A DNA stretch of 64,000 nt. Source: Benincasa hispida (Eukaryota; Streptophyta; Magnoliopsida; Cucurbitales; Cucurbitaceae). A program made the position numbers and the translations under genes. The notes under the pieces were generated by a model. That model was not told the DNA's origin. It worked only from the letters and a program-made list of their open reading frames with translations, and did not search any database. The stretch is from assembly GCF_009727055.1 (NCBI RefSeq), contig NW_024065251.1, positions 334,998 through 398,997 on the forward strand. Direction: 5' to 3'. The first letter of the stretch is position 1. Each line of letters starts with the position of its first letter. Shown here piece after piece: positions 33,297-43,764 of this stretch.

Positions 33297-33458
33297 AAAG
33301 TTAGTGGGAAAATCCAAACCTTTGTTGGATAATTCCACTAACAAAATAGTGGGCTAGGTTTTGGCTTATAGTGGAGACATTAAGCCCACTTAGATAGTGG
33401 ATTCTAGGTGTTAGGTTTTTATGAATTGATTTCATGCAATTGTTACATTGCTTTTTTC

Positions 33459-33465
33459 TATAAAT
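33459..33465 (+). promoter_or_regulatory. TATA box in LTR A variant
   Basis: TATAAAT downstream of the W-box cluster, at the expected place in the LTR. Confidence 0.45.
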
Positions 33466-33879
33466 TTGGGCTTTCAAATTGAATGAAAAACTTTTGCCTT
33501 TTTTTGCCAAAATTGTTTTCTAAAGTTGGGCTAAAAAAACACTATTTTGGAGTGAAATTCAAGACCCAAAAACCAACCCAAAATTTCATTTCTTTTTCCA
33601 TCTCTTTCTCTCTCTTAGGTTCTTCATCCATCGGGTACCATAACCCGGTTCTGAGTCCAGAGGATAGTAGATCAACTCTAGTGGTGATCTGGAAGAGTTC
33701 GGGTCAAGATTCAACGAGGAAAAGTGGTTATCGGGAGCTACAAAGGTTGTATCCTATCCTATTAATTTACTATTTTTTCCTTCATTTGCATGCTAATTTC
33801 CTTTTAATTAAAAGCAATTAGAGTGTAATTAGATCCTAATTCCACTGCGTATATCTCGTGTTCCATTAGTTCTCGTAAC

Positions 33880-34856
33880 ATTCTTGGAAGGAACACAGTT
33901 GATGATATACACTGCAGTCTCCACTGCAAAAGCCTAAAACGAGTCTGATAAAGAAGCATAACTCATCGTCGACCGAATCATGTCCAACAAAGTTTTGTTT
34001 CTTCTTTCCGCTACACCATTCTGCTGAGGTGTTCTCGGCGCTGAGAGTTGGGAAACTATTCCATGTTCTATCATATAGTTCTGAAACTCAGAATCCAAAA
34101 ACTCTCAACATCAATCTGATCTAAGTGTTTTATTCCATCTATCTTATGTGTTTTCAACTTCAGCCTTGAACTCTCTGAACTTTTCAAAGGATTCAAATTT
34201 CCATTACATCAAATAAATATACCCATACTGAGAGTAACATCAGTAAAAGTGATGAAATACTCATAGCCTCTCCTGGCTCGCACACTCATCGGACTACAAA
34301 GGTTTAAATGCACTAACTCTAGAGGCTCTTTGGCTCGATAACCTTTTCCAGTAAAAGGTCTTTTAGTCATCTTGCCTTCAAGGTAAGATTCACACATCGG
34401 TAATTTTTTTTCTCTAACTAGCTTAGAAGTCCATTCTTTACCAATTTCTCAAATCTATTGAGATTGATGTGCTCTAATCGAAGGTGCCAAAGTTGGATAT
34501 TTTCTTTTGGAGAAACCTTTTTTCGTTTATTTTGAGTTACAACAGTTTTAAACATCTCTATGTTATGGAGGGAACTTGTTGCTTGCCTTAGCATATACAA
34601 GTTGTTTTCCAATTTTGCTGAACAAATCTCAACACCATCTTTATGAGTAAAACAATTTATTCAAATCAAAGTGAAGAGTATATTTACATTGAATCAGACA
34701 CTTTACAGAAATTAAGTTCCTCTTTAACTCGGGAACTATATAAACATCATTCAAAATGATAAACTTCTTCTGTAAAGTCAACTGGAGCCCTCACACTGCC
34801 TAGCTAACGTGCCCGGTGCCTACTCGCATCGTCATCTCTCTAGCCTCAAGCTGCCG
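33880..34856 (-). pseudogene. pol: Copia integrase and protease end, truncated
   Basis: Minus-strand continuation of the gag at 34857. A protease tail (DVYIVPELKRNLISVKC near 34740-34690) is followed by the GAG-pre-integrase zinc region (LWHLRLEHINLNRFEKL, 34500-34440) and the start of the integrase core (CESYLEGKMTKRPFTGKGY and GYEYFITFTD, 34395-34240). Beyond that the frame is broken and a large part of the core is missing. The last readable piece, 33960-33880, is the C-terminal part of the integrase. LTR A cuts it off at 33879; its RT is not found on the far side. Confidence 0.8.
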
Positions 34857-35878
34857 CTAGGATCTAATCCCCTGAAAAGAAGAACAAACATGATTGGTGG
34901 ACCCAGAGCCAATAATCCAAGCAGAATCATCGTTCTCCACTAAACAGGTTGCCAAAACTAGTAAATGGTATTTACCTTGTTTTGCCTTGACTTTAGCCTT
35001 CTTCTTCCCCTTAATCCAGCGAGGACAGTTTCGCTTCCAGTATCCATTCTGGTTGCAATGGAAACACTCTTCTTTATCAACCGGCGCTGGTCGCGTATCC
35101 CATTGGGTGACAGGCCGTGGGTTAGCAGGTGCCTTCCCCTTCCCCTTCCTCTTATCACCCTTCTTCTTCTTCCACTTGATGGTGTTAGAAGTAGAAGGTG
35201 CAGACTTCATTCCTAAGGTTGAACCTTTATGGAACTTCTTTGATGACGAAGCAACATTTGCCTCACCAACGTTCTTCTCCTTACTTTTCAGCAAGGATTG
35301 GAATGTCTGCAACTCGTTGAGGAGAGTTATAAGGGTATAGTCTATTTTGTTCAGTATAGCGTTATTGACAAACTGCAGGAAGATATCTGGCAACGAGTGT
35401 AGAATTATGTTAATCTGGCTACCCTCATTGATGCGTGACCTATTCATCTTCGCCACATTGAAGTGGACCATCATGTTCAGCACATGTTCATGAATAGAGG
35501 TGCCTTCCTCCATTTTGAAGTTGAAGATGCATTTCAGAGCTTCGTGCTTGAGCTGTCCAGATAGTTGTCCAAACATTCCCCTTAGGGACTCCATGATCTC
35601 ACACGCTGAGACCATAGGCTCATGCTTCTTGGCCAAAATGTCATTTAGACTGGCCAAGATGTAAGCTCGGGCCTTCTCGTTCGCCCGTGTCCAACGCTCA
35701 TAAGCCTCCCGAACATTTTGAGTGGCATTCTAAGGTGGAATAGGAGGACACTCCTCCGTAAGGACGAACTTCAGGTCATTGATGATTAAAATTGTTGTGA
35801 TCGTGTGTTTCTAACTGGTGTAGTTCTCGCCAGTCAATTTGTCGACACTTAAAACAGCTAATGTGGCTATAGCCATTC
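34857..35878 (-). pseudogene. gag: Copia gag-protease, full-length type (minus strand)
   Basis: Gag begins at ATG 35876-35878 (MAIATLAVLSVDKLTGENY) and has two in-frame TAG codons near 35814 and 35730; the open part is 35657-34857. It shows LTEECPPIPP, EAYERWTRANEKARAYILAS, EIMESLRGMFGQ and EHVLNMMVHFNVAK. The zinc knuckle CFHCNQNGYWKRNC has Tyr instead of His, and the protease motif WIIGSGSTNHVC has Gly instead of the catalytic Asp. Unlike the gags at 4472 and 49205 the central capsid part is present, so this is the parent-type gag of the group. Confidence 0.88.
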
Positions 35879-37128
35879 TAATGTTACTAAAAATAGAACA
35901 AACTTAACGAGTCTATGCAATACCACTTTTAACACCAATTTTAGTTTTAGCAAAATAGTTTCCATGTACCCTAAGTGAAAAGACATCTATTTCGCAATGA
36001 TGCCCCAGCGAGGCAGGACAAAAGTTACCGATGGGGTGATCAGATGCCCCTTCACTAGGATGAGACACTCTCAACCAGGCAGAAACAATTCTTGTAAAGA
36101 CTCTAATAGTCACCATTTTTCGGTCCAAAACTGTTAACCTTTAATAATTTCGCGTAAGTGTAACCCCTCATTTTCGGCCCTAGAGTCCCACCCTAATGCA
36201 CCCACCGTAGGGGAAAAGCAGATTAGGAAAAGAGACTAAAGTGACTTTATCCTATACAGAAGATCAGATAAAGAGTCGTGCAAAACTGCCATCCTTTAGG
36301 GGGACACTCCCAGGGTGCCTCGAGGCAATGCACAAAAACGATATCCAACCTAATGGGAAAGACCATGGGATATGTTGTCGCACATTCTGCTCCCACTTAC
36401 TATGAACATTCTCTCCATTCACCTTGGTATTGACCTACCTAAACCCCATCCTTTAGGGGGGCACTCCCAAGGTGCCACAAAGCCGAGGATAGATCCCACG
36501 GTGAACATAAAAGGAGAAACACAAAGAGATTTAAATGAAGTATCATGTACCCCAAGTACCTCCCACTGAATGTTCTACTTAATATTAAACGTGCAAGTCT
36601 GAACGATTGTATAGATGACGACGTTGCTATGAAGCACGATCGTCTAGACAACCATAGAACAAACACTTAAGTAACTTTTATTCACGATCGTGTAGTCAGT
36701 GACTAAGCGATAAAGCTTGTTGAGCTACACGATCGTTAAGTGCACGCACGTCTACCTTGCTGTCGAGTATTACATACTCAATGATCGCTTACCCCCATCG
36801 TTTATACAATCCGACCAACGTTTGGTCTTCTTCTTCCTCGAAGTACAGTGCAATTCCTTGCCTTAAAGCTTCATCACGAGCAACTCACACTAACTCAAAC
36901 ACTTTGAATTACAGACTCGACAGCAATTTAATACGCCTAAAAACACAGGGCCCCTTACAATTAACTTTGAATGTAAAAGAATTAAATAACCAGAGGCAGC
37001 CATCCTAGAAAACACCATTAATCCACATCCACAAACCTCTTTAACACTTAAACAGAATGCAAACATGCTTTACCCACCAAGAATGTAAATGTTATTCTAT
37101 ACAACAATAGATTTGGAATATCAGAACC
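35879..37128 (-). mobile_element. Copia D element: 5' leader
   Basis: Untranslated leader of 1.25 kb between primer site and gag. It holds two hairpin-like repeats, 36291-36327 and 36448-36484, about 157 bp apart. It also has four CGATCGT-type motifs between 36636 and 36785 (CACGATCGTCTAGAC, CACGATCGTGTAG, ACACGATCGTTAAG, TGATCGCTTA). Frames here (36372, 36439, 36757) are not coding. Confidence 0.7.
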
Positions 37129-37142
37129 TGTCTCTAATACCA
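37129..37142 (-). other. Primer-binding site of the D element
   Basis: On the minus strand TGGTATTAGAGACA, an altered TGGTATCAGAGC tRNA-iMet-type site. It lies 2 nt from the LTR end (CCTTCA), the same spacing as at 50044-50060. Confidence 0.8.
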
Positions 37143-37597
37143 ATTGAAGGAACTTTTATCAAAGAGAACCTATGAGTGGAAGCAAGATCGTTCCAAATTC
37201 ATTGTGACAGAATTACAAACATTCACAAACATACAAGCCATTTATGCATTTCAGAACAGATTACGACATGATTTCAATGAATTAAATACAAAGGAATGAG
37301 AGACTTACCTCTCGCTCTCGTTTGGATTAGCACCTCTCGCTATCATTACAATCGTCTACCCAAATCTCTTGCTTTTGCTCATCAAATGAACAGGCTTTTC
37401 CACGAACAAGTAGCCTCTCGGAACCACGACTCAGTGAACTTGGTACCTTGGTATTCTCAGAGTGAGAATTCAGAAGGTGTAGGCTCTATTGGATTTGGTA
37501 GAGGAGAGGAGGAAACAACGATTGTATTTAACGACCAAGCAAGTGGGAGAGGTTTGTGTCTATGTATAAACTGTGCTTGATCATTTAGAAAAGGTAC

Positions 37598-39195
37598 TGA
37601 TGCGTTATTTTATTGAATGGAAATATGGATGATATATGTTGATGGATTGTGTTGGGCACTCAAGTTTCCCCAGCAGAATTCAAGTGTAAATTCCTCTGAG
37701 TTTCTTGATAAGTCTAGGGTTGAACACAGGGACTTGTGAAAATAGTTACGTTGGTAATATTTATGAAACTTTGTGGTAACCAAGTAAATAATAACGGATT
37801 TGAGAAAGATAGTTGCATTGATAGATGTAATGAGTATGCGATGAACGGGTTGAGAAGGTCTTTTAGCTAGCGTTACACAAGAGTGCGTCAAACCTTGCCA
37901 TCATGCTACAACCATGCACAACAAGTCATTTCCCAATGTAAATGCGATGCTCCTAAGTCTAGGATGCATGTGTTGAATGCAAAATGTCCATAGAGCTTAT
38001 CCCTAAGTCTCTACTCTTGTCCTATGCATTGATGCAAAATGCATGAAAGTAAGGTGACCGCATACAATCATACCTTATTGCTAAGATGCATGTGATGCGT
38101 TAATAACAAATAGTGCTCATTCCTAAGCGCCTATCTCCCATTTATGCGTTCTAATCTGGTTCTTTCAAACCTAGATTCTAACCTGACCTTCTCAAGTCTA
38201 GATCCTATCTTTAGACTACCCACCCGAGTATCTCTAATAGACGAATGAAACATACATAAACAAGATAATCGCAAAGATGAAGATTCCTTCATTATTCTAG
38301 CTAACTACTTCTCAACCCATTCAACTAATTTAGCTACTCATGCTTGAATAACAGAGAGTGAACAGATATAGAGAAAGACATTCCATTCTTATAACTGAGT
38401 TGAGTACAAAATGATAATGGAAAATAAAGGTAGAGAGCCTGGTAGAAATTCCTTGCTGATCGAGGATTTTTACACTGAATCTCTCTATTCTGATCTACAA
38501 ATTCTCCTGCTTCCGCAGGCGTCGGCCCTCTCTCTATCTTGGAGCTTTCGGTGCTTTCCCGAGCTTGCTGGAACGATCTATTGGCACACCTTCTTCCTCG
38601 CGTCCGCCTTAAAATGGAAGAAAACTATGGATAGAGGCGTGAACTTGTAAAGTGATGAAGTAATCGATTGCTTAACCCCTTCTCTGAAGAATGCCCTTGG
38701 TATTTATAGAGTTTCTATGGTGAAAGGCGGCTTCTCTTTCTCGATTGTACAGATGAGACAACTTTAATTCCTGACTGATGCACCGGATAATTGTCACCGA
38801 TAATGCTGAATGTACTTTATGACCATTATCGACTGTCAACTTAGTTTGGATCCGACTGCCGTCAGCTTCCTATCCCATCGATCTTAATTATCCTTTCACC
38901 CAGATGCGCCCACCATGTTGTGCCGACCAAGTTGCGGTGATTCTTCTTGGGCGAATGTTTGCGAGCACGATCAACGCAAAGTCTTGCAGTGAAGTTGCGC
39001 TCAACCAATGTATTCCTATGATCGCAATCTCTGCATTGCATTAACGCATATTCTGCACAAAAATATAAAGATCAACTGCTCTTATGCGTTGGACGCGTGC
39101 GACCGCAATATTATAGAATTTATGCTTAATAGACGCAATTTAACATATTTCATCAACGCAATCCAACATTGTTTAAGAACTTAGTACTATGATAA
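37598..39195 (-). repeat. 3' LTR of the Gypsy element
   Basis: Begins (plus strand) TGATGCGTTATTTTATTGAA. It lacks a segment of about 50 bp present at 42172-42225 and the first roughly 24 bp on the U3 side, since the internal deletion ends in the LTR at 39195. TATTTATA at 38701-38708 is the TATA box on the minus strand. Confidence 0.92.
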
Positions 39196-39330
39196 CGGGG
39201 CTAATTCCTCTGATGTCAGCGAGCGTCCAGCCAATTGCTCGCACATGTTTCTTAAGAATGCTTATCAATGCATTCTTTTGATCTTCATTGAGCGCAGAGG
39301 AAATTATCACTGGCAGCTTCTCATCCTACC
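39196..39330 (-). pseudogene. pol: Gypsy RT N-terminal stub
   Basis: Minus-strand translation gives DQKNALISILKKHVRAIGW and then TLADIRGISP, the segment just before the palm of Gypsy RTs. It stops at the LTR, so about 3 kb of RT, RNase H and integrase are missing. Confidence 0.8.
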
Positions 39331-40130
39331 CCAGAAATGCGTACTTCAAATGTGTTGGTAGGGTTTTTAGTTCAAGGGTTGGTGGTTCCACGAGGGAAGG
39401 TTGCGTTGTTTTTCTTTCTTCTTTTGGCTCTTCTTCTTGCATTGTGATTTTTCTTTCTTCTTTGTTTGTTTTTTCTACGATCGCATTGCAGGCAGCTATG
39501 GATGCATTGGCATCCTCTTCATTAGACTTTTCTTCTTCAATCAAATTCAGGTCATCGTCAGAATCTTGTAGATCTTCCTCATCTGAGAATTTCATGGTAC
39601 GAATTATATTAAATTTGAGCTGCTGTCCATTTATGCTCAAAGTGATTTCTCCCTTGTGCACATCAATCTGAGCACGACCTGTTGATAGGAAAGGTCGCCC
39701 CAAAATGATGGTACATCCTTGTCGGCCTCATAATCTAGGATGATGAAGTCAACTAGCAAAATAAATTTATCAATCATGATTAGCACGTCCTTCACCTTAC
39801 CTTCTGGATGAAGCAGAGATCTATCAGCCAATTAGAGAGTCACGGATGTGGGCACAAGTTGTCCCACATTTAATTGTCGAAAGATTGACAGCGGCATCAA
39901 ATGCCGGCCCACAAATCACATAGGGCTTGCCCAATATAGAGTCGTCCTATGGAGCAAGGAATAGTGAAACTCCCAGAATCGCTTATCTTCGGTGGGATAA
40001 TAGATTTGGAACTTTGCGTTAATGCCACCGTTGAAAATTTTTCAGCGCCTCTCTTCTTACTTATCATGTCCTTCAGAAATTTGGCATAGACAGGCATTTC
40101 CTCAATCGCCTCACTGAAAGGGTAGTTGTT
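39326..40130 (-). pseudogene. pol: Gypsy protease region (broken)
   Basis: Pieces 40097-39897 (MPVYAKFLKDMISKKRGAEK; GSFTIPCSIGRLYIGQALCD), 39831-39637 (MADRSLLHPEGKVKDVLIMI; FILLVDFIILDYEADKDVP) and 39703-39326 (MGRPFLSTGRAQIDVHKGEI and an acidic linker). This is an aspartic protease with its C-terminal part. The active-site block reads CDLWAGI where D-L-G-A-S is usual, so Gly and Ser are lost. The frames are separated by a stop and frameshifts. Confidence 0.85.
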
Positions 40131-41853
40131 TTAAAATAGATAAGAAGCGTTGGTACTGTACCTCTTCATTTTTCTTCTTTCTTAACCTCTGAGGGAAAGG
40201 TGGTAACTAGACTTTACGGTTCCTGTTTCATTTAACTTTGAGGTCGACGCAACCTCAGGTTCCACTACTTCATTCTCTCTTTCTTCTTCTTGCAATACCG
40301 CAATCTCGGGCTCAGTTGCGATGGAAGTTGGTCTACTCTGATCCTTCTTTTCTCCCTCCACAGTCTTTCCACTGTGCAATGTCACAACCTAACATTGCTC
40401 CTTACCTGATCCCCCTGGGTTGCATGGAAGCTTGGTTGAACTTGGTAACGCCCCTTGCGGTCTGCTTTTTAGCTCATTCGCAATTTGGCCCATTTGCAAT
40501 TCAAGGTTGCGGATGGGCGTAGCCTGACTTTGAAGCACTGTCTTGTTTTTCCCTATATATTGCTTCAATAGGCTCTCTAGAGAAGAAGATTGCGTTGGTT
40601 ATTGTGAGCTACTTGCTTGGTTGCTTTGTTGACCATTGTTGCATTGGAAGAATCCTTGTGGCCCTTCTTTTTGCGCCACGGATTGAAAATTTTGTTGTTG
40701 ATTCTTCCAGGCAAAATTGGGGTGGTTTCTCCACCCGGGGTTGTAAGTGTTTGAAAAGGGATTATTCTTTACAAAATATACAGACTGTGAATTTTGCGGG
40801 CAATCTTCCATCACATGCCCATCCCCGCAAGTCACACACCTTGCGGTTTTGACTTATTGTGTTAATTTGCCCATTTTGCGGCATTGGGCTGCTGATCGCC
40901 ATTCCTTGAATCAAATTCATCATTGCGGTCATTTGGTTTTGTAACGAAACAATGGCACCGTTATTTGCATCGGAATCTTTGAGTCTCAATCTTTAGTCAC
41001 TCTCCCTCCAGTCTTCATGGTTCTTGGAGATGCGGTCCAGAATATTCTTCGCCTCCTTGTAAGTTTTGTCAAGCAGACCACCAGCAGCTGCCACATTGGC
41101 AGTGGTTTGCGAAGCAGGATTCAAATTGTGATAGAAAATTTCCATTTGAAGGTAGTTTGGTAGCCCATTATGCGGACAATCTCGGACCAACCTTTTAAAC
41201 CTCGCCCAAGCATCACTGAGCGATTTGTCCATATCTTGTTAAAAATTAGTAATAAGCCTTCTTCATCTTGCATTCTCGGTAGGTGGAAAATACTTTTTCA
41301 TGAATTTCTCCACTACTTGCTCCTAAGAAGTAATCTCTCCTGGTTCGAGTGAATAAGCCCATTTCCTAGCCTAATCACAGAGAGAAAATGGGAACAACGT
41401 TAGTCAAACTTCTTCAGCAGAGATGTTCGGGAACACAAAAGTATTGCAGATTTCAATAAAACTTCGAAGGTGGGCGTGCGGATCCTCGCTACGCCTTCCT
41501 CCGAATTGACCTGCAGGCTGGATCATCTGCAGCACCACCAGTTTCATTTCGAATATAATTTCACCGAAGGCAGGCCTCATGATTCCTGGAGAGAAATCAT
41601 AGAGATTTGGCGATGCATAGTCCCTAATGGGCCTATTACAATCGTTTGCCAATAGAATCGGATTCGCCATGACATTATTATCATTTGGTGCTCCACCTTC
41701 AGGCTGCTCCGCCATCTCTTCTTTATCAGATTGTGGTTGTTGTTGGTGGTCTCGTAGTCTCCTTCGAAATGTTCTCTCAATCTCTGGGTTGTAGTTCGCC
41801 AGAGATTGAAAGTTCTGCAAAGAAATCACAAAAATTACTGTTAACGGCGCCAA
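40131..41853 (-). pseudogene. gag: Gypsy gag pseudogene (minus strand)
   Basis: Gag in pieces. 41853-41404 carries RPAFGEIIFEMKLVVLQMI and GGRRSEDPHAHLRSFIEICN; 41232-40993 carries MDKSLSDAWARFKRLVRDCP and LDKTYKEAKNILDRI. These are the capsid (Retrotrans_gag) domain, which forms the particle shell. A stop lies at 41402 and others between 41400 and 41232. 40989-40762 and 40835-40599 hold a Gln/Asn-rich tail with the zinc knuckle CGDGHVMEDCPQ near 40830-40800. 40385-40182 is an acidic linker before the protease. Confidence 0.85.
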
Positions 41854-41978
41854 AAACTTAACATTGCTCCTTACCTGAATTTGAGCACATCACTTGACAT
41901 TGCGGTGTTTTCACAAAAATCTGGGTTGTAGTTCGCCAGAGATTGAAAGTCCCCAGCAACGGCGCCAAAAACTTGATG
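41783..41978 (-). repeat. Duplicated leader/primer-site segment of the Gypsy element
   Basis: A 31-bp stretch (TCTGGGTTGTAGTTCGCC...) occurs at 41783-41813 and 41920-41950. AACGGCGCCAAAAACTT occurs at 41843-41859 and 41958-41974. AACATTGCTCCTTACCTGA at 41860-41878 also occurs at 40391-40409. This mosaic suggests template switching or mispriming near the primer site. Confidence 0.75.
41950..41967 (-). other. Primer-binding site of the Gypsy element, tRNA-Asp type
   Basis: Minus strand TGGCGCCGTTGCTGGGGA: one mismatch to the tRNA-Asp-complementary consensus. It lies 6 nt inside the 5' LTR end. Confidence 0.88.
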
Positions 41979-43640
41979 CGTTATTTTATTGAATGGAAAT
42001 ATGGATGATATGCATTGATGGATTGTGTTGGGCACTCAAGTTTCCCCAACGGAATTCAAATGTAAATTCCTCTGAGTTTCCTGGTAAGTCTAGGGTCGGA
42101 CACAGGGACTTGTGAAAATAGTTTTGTTGGTAATATTTATGAAACTTTGTGCTAACCAAGTAAATAATAAGTTTTAGGTGTGTTGTAACATTGATTAAAA
42201 AGAAGTAAATAAAGGCGACAGATTTGAGACAGATAGTTGTGTTGATAGATGCAGTGAGTATGCGATGAATGGGTTGAGAAGGTCTTTAAGCTAGCATTAC
42301 TCGGGAGTGCGTCAAACCTTGCGATCATACTACAACCATGCACAGCAAGTCATTTCCCAAAGTAAATGCGATGCTTCTAAGTCTAGGACGCATGTGTTGA
42401 ATGCAAAATGTCCATAGAGCTTATCCGTAAGTCTCTACTCTTGTCCTATGCGTTGATGCAAAATGCATGAAAGCAAGGTGACCGCATACAATCATACCTT
42501 ATTGCTAAGATGCATGCGATGCGTTAATAACAAATAGTACTCATTCCTAAGTGCCTATCTCTCGTTTATGCGTTCTAATCTGGTTCTTCCAAACCTAGAT
42601 TCTGACCTGACCTTCCCAAGTCTAGATCCTATCTTTAGACTACCCTCCCGAGTATCTCTAATAGACGAATGAATCATACATAAACAAAATAATCGCAAAG
42701 ATGAAGATTCCCTCGTTATGCTAGCTAACTACTTCTCAACCCATTCAACTAATTTAGCTACTCATGCTTGAATAACAGAGAGTAAACAGATATAGAGAAA
42801 GACATTCCATTCTTATAACTGAGTTGAGTACAAAATGATAATGGAAAATAAAGGTAGAGAGCGTGGTTTCAATTCCTTGCTGACCGAGGCTTTTTACACT
42901 GAATCTCTCTATTCTGATCTACAAATTCTCCCGCTTTCGTAGGCATCGACCCTCTCTTTGTCTTGAAGCTTCTAGTGCTTTCCCAAGCTTGCCGAAACAA
43001 TCTATCGGCACACCTTCTTCCTCGCGTCCGCCTTAAAATGGAAGAAAACTGTGGACAGAGGCGTGAACTTGTAAAGTGATGAAGTAATCGACTGCTTAAC
43101 CCCTTCTCTGAAGAATGCACTTGGTATTTATAGAGTTTCCATGGTGAAAGACGGTTTCTCTCTCCCGGTTGTACAGATGGGACAACTTTAATTCCTGACT
43201 GATGCGCTGGATAATTATCACCGATAAAGCTGAATATACTTTGTGACCGTTATCGGCTGTCAACTTAATTTGGATCCGACTGCCGTTAGCTTTCTATCCC
43301 ATCGATCTTAATTATCCTTTCATCTAGATGCGCCCACCATGTTGTGCTGACCAAGTTGCGATGATTCTTCTTAGGCGAATGTTTGCGAGCACGATCAACG
43401 CAAAGTCTTGCGGTGAAGTTGTGCTCGACCAATGTATTCCTATGATCGCAATCTCTGCATTGCGTTAACGCATATTCTACACAAAAATATAAAGATCAAT
43501 AGCTCTAATGCGTTGGATGCGTGCGACCGCAATATTATAGAATTTATGCTTAATGGACGCAATTTAACATATTTCATCAAAGCAATCCAACATTGTTTAA
43601 GAACTTAGTACTATGATAATGTGCATTTCTGACGTTATCA
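41974..43640 (-). repeat. 5' LTR of the Gypsy element
   Basis: 1667 bp; on the minus strand it starts TGATAACGTCAGAAATGCAC and ends AACGCATCA. TATTTATA at 43125-43132 is the TATA box on the minus strand. The solo LTR at 17130 shares both termini. Confidence 0.95.
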
Positions 43641-43764
43641 GGTACACGGTCGTTTAGGTAATGTGGCTAAATCATTTACACGATCGTTTAGACAGATGTA
43701 CGTGTACACGATCGCTTAGACAAACACTTTGAGCTGTCGTGTAGTCTCTCGACAACTAAACGAT

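Larger units (their letters stand above)
31880..33879 (+). repeat. LTR, family A variant with W-box cluster (3' LTR)
   Basis: Starts TGTTGGATTTTATATCCTAA 2 nt after the polypurine tract and ends near CTCGTAACA at 33879, where minus-strand integrase sequence begins. It is collinear with other LTR A copies up to about 33050. It then carries a section that I do not see in them, with twelve TTGACY motifs (33077-33296) and a TATA box at 33459-33465. A U5-like section follows (33483-33821 is an open frame only by chance). Confidence 0.85.
37598..43640 (-). mobile_element. Gypsy retrotransposon, pol-deleted, tRNA-Asp-primed
   Basis: 6.04-kb minus-strand element: 5' LTR 41974-43640, primer site 41950-41967, gag, protease, the first few codons of RT, then directly the 3' LTR 37598-39195. 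Perfect target duplications GGTAC (37593-37597; 43641-43645). LTR ends TGATAAC...GCATCA. RT, RNase H and integrase are deleted at a short TTAT/ATAA-type junction at 39195, so it is non-autonomous. The first 200 bp of the two LTRs are about 94 percent identical by eye. The wording of gag and protease fits Athila/Tat-like plant Gypsy elements. Confidence 0.95.
37145..43764 (-). repeat. LTR D (5' LTR, minus strand), split by a Gypsy element
   Basis: 37145-37597 and 43646-43764 belong to one LTR D, interrupted by 37598-43640 with GGTAC target duplications. The left edge is TGAAGGAACT, next to the primer site. The right part holds ACACGATCGTTTAGAC-like repeats. At about 43764 it passes, without its remaining length, into a second LTR D, so much of this LTR is deleted. 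Confidence 0.75.

Noticed and set aside
33483..33821. 112-codon frame after a TATA box
   Set aside because: It lies wholly within the LTR and has no similarity to a known domain; chance open frame in U5-like sequence.
34894..35340. 148-codon plus-strand frame
   Set aside because: It is antisense to the well-supported Copia gag at 34857-35878.
39288..39671. 127-codon plus-strand frame rich in Ser
   Set aside because: It is antisense to the acidic linker of the Gypsy protease region.
43646..43764. CGATCGTTTAG repeats as a CRISPR-like array
   Set aside because: Spacing and motif are irregular, and the setting is a plant LTR.
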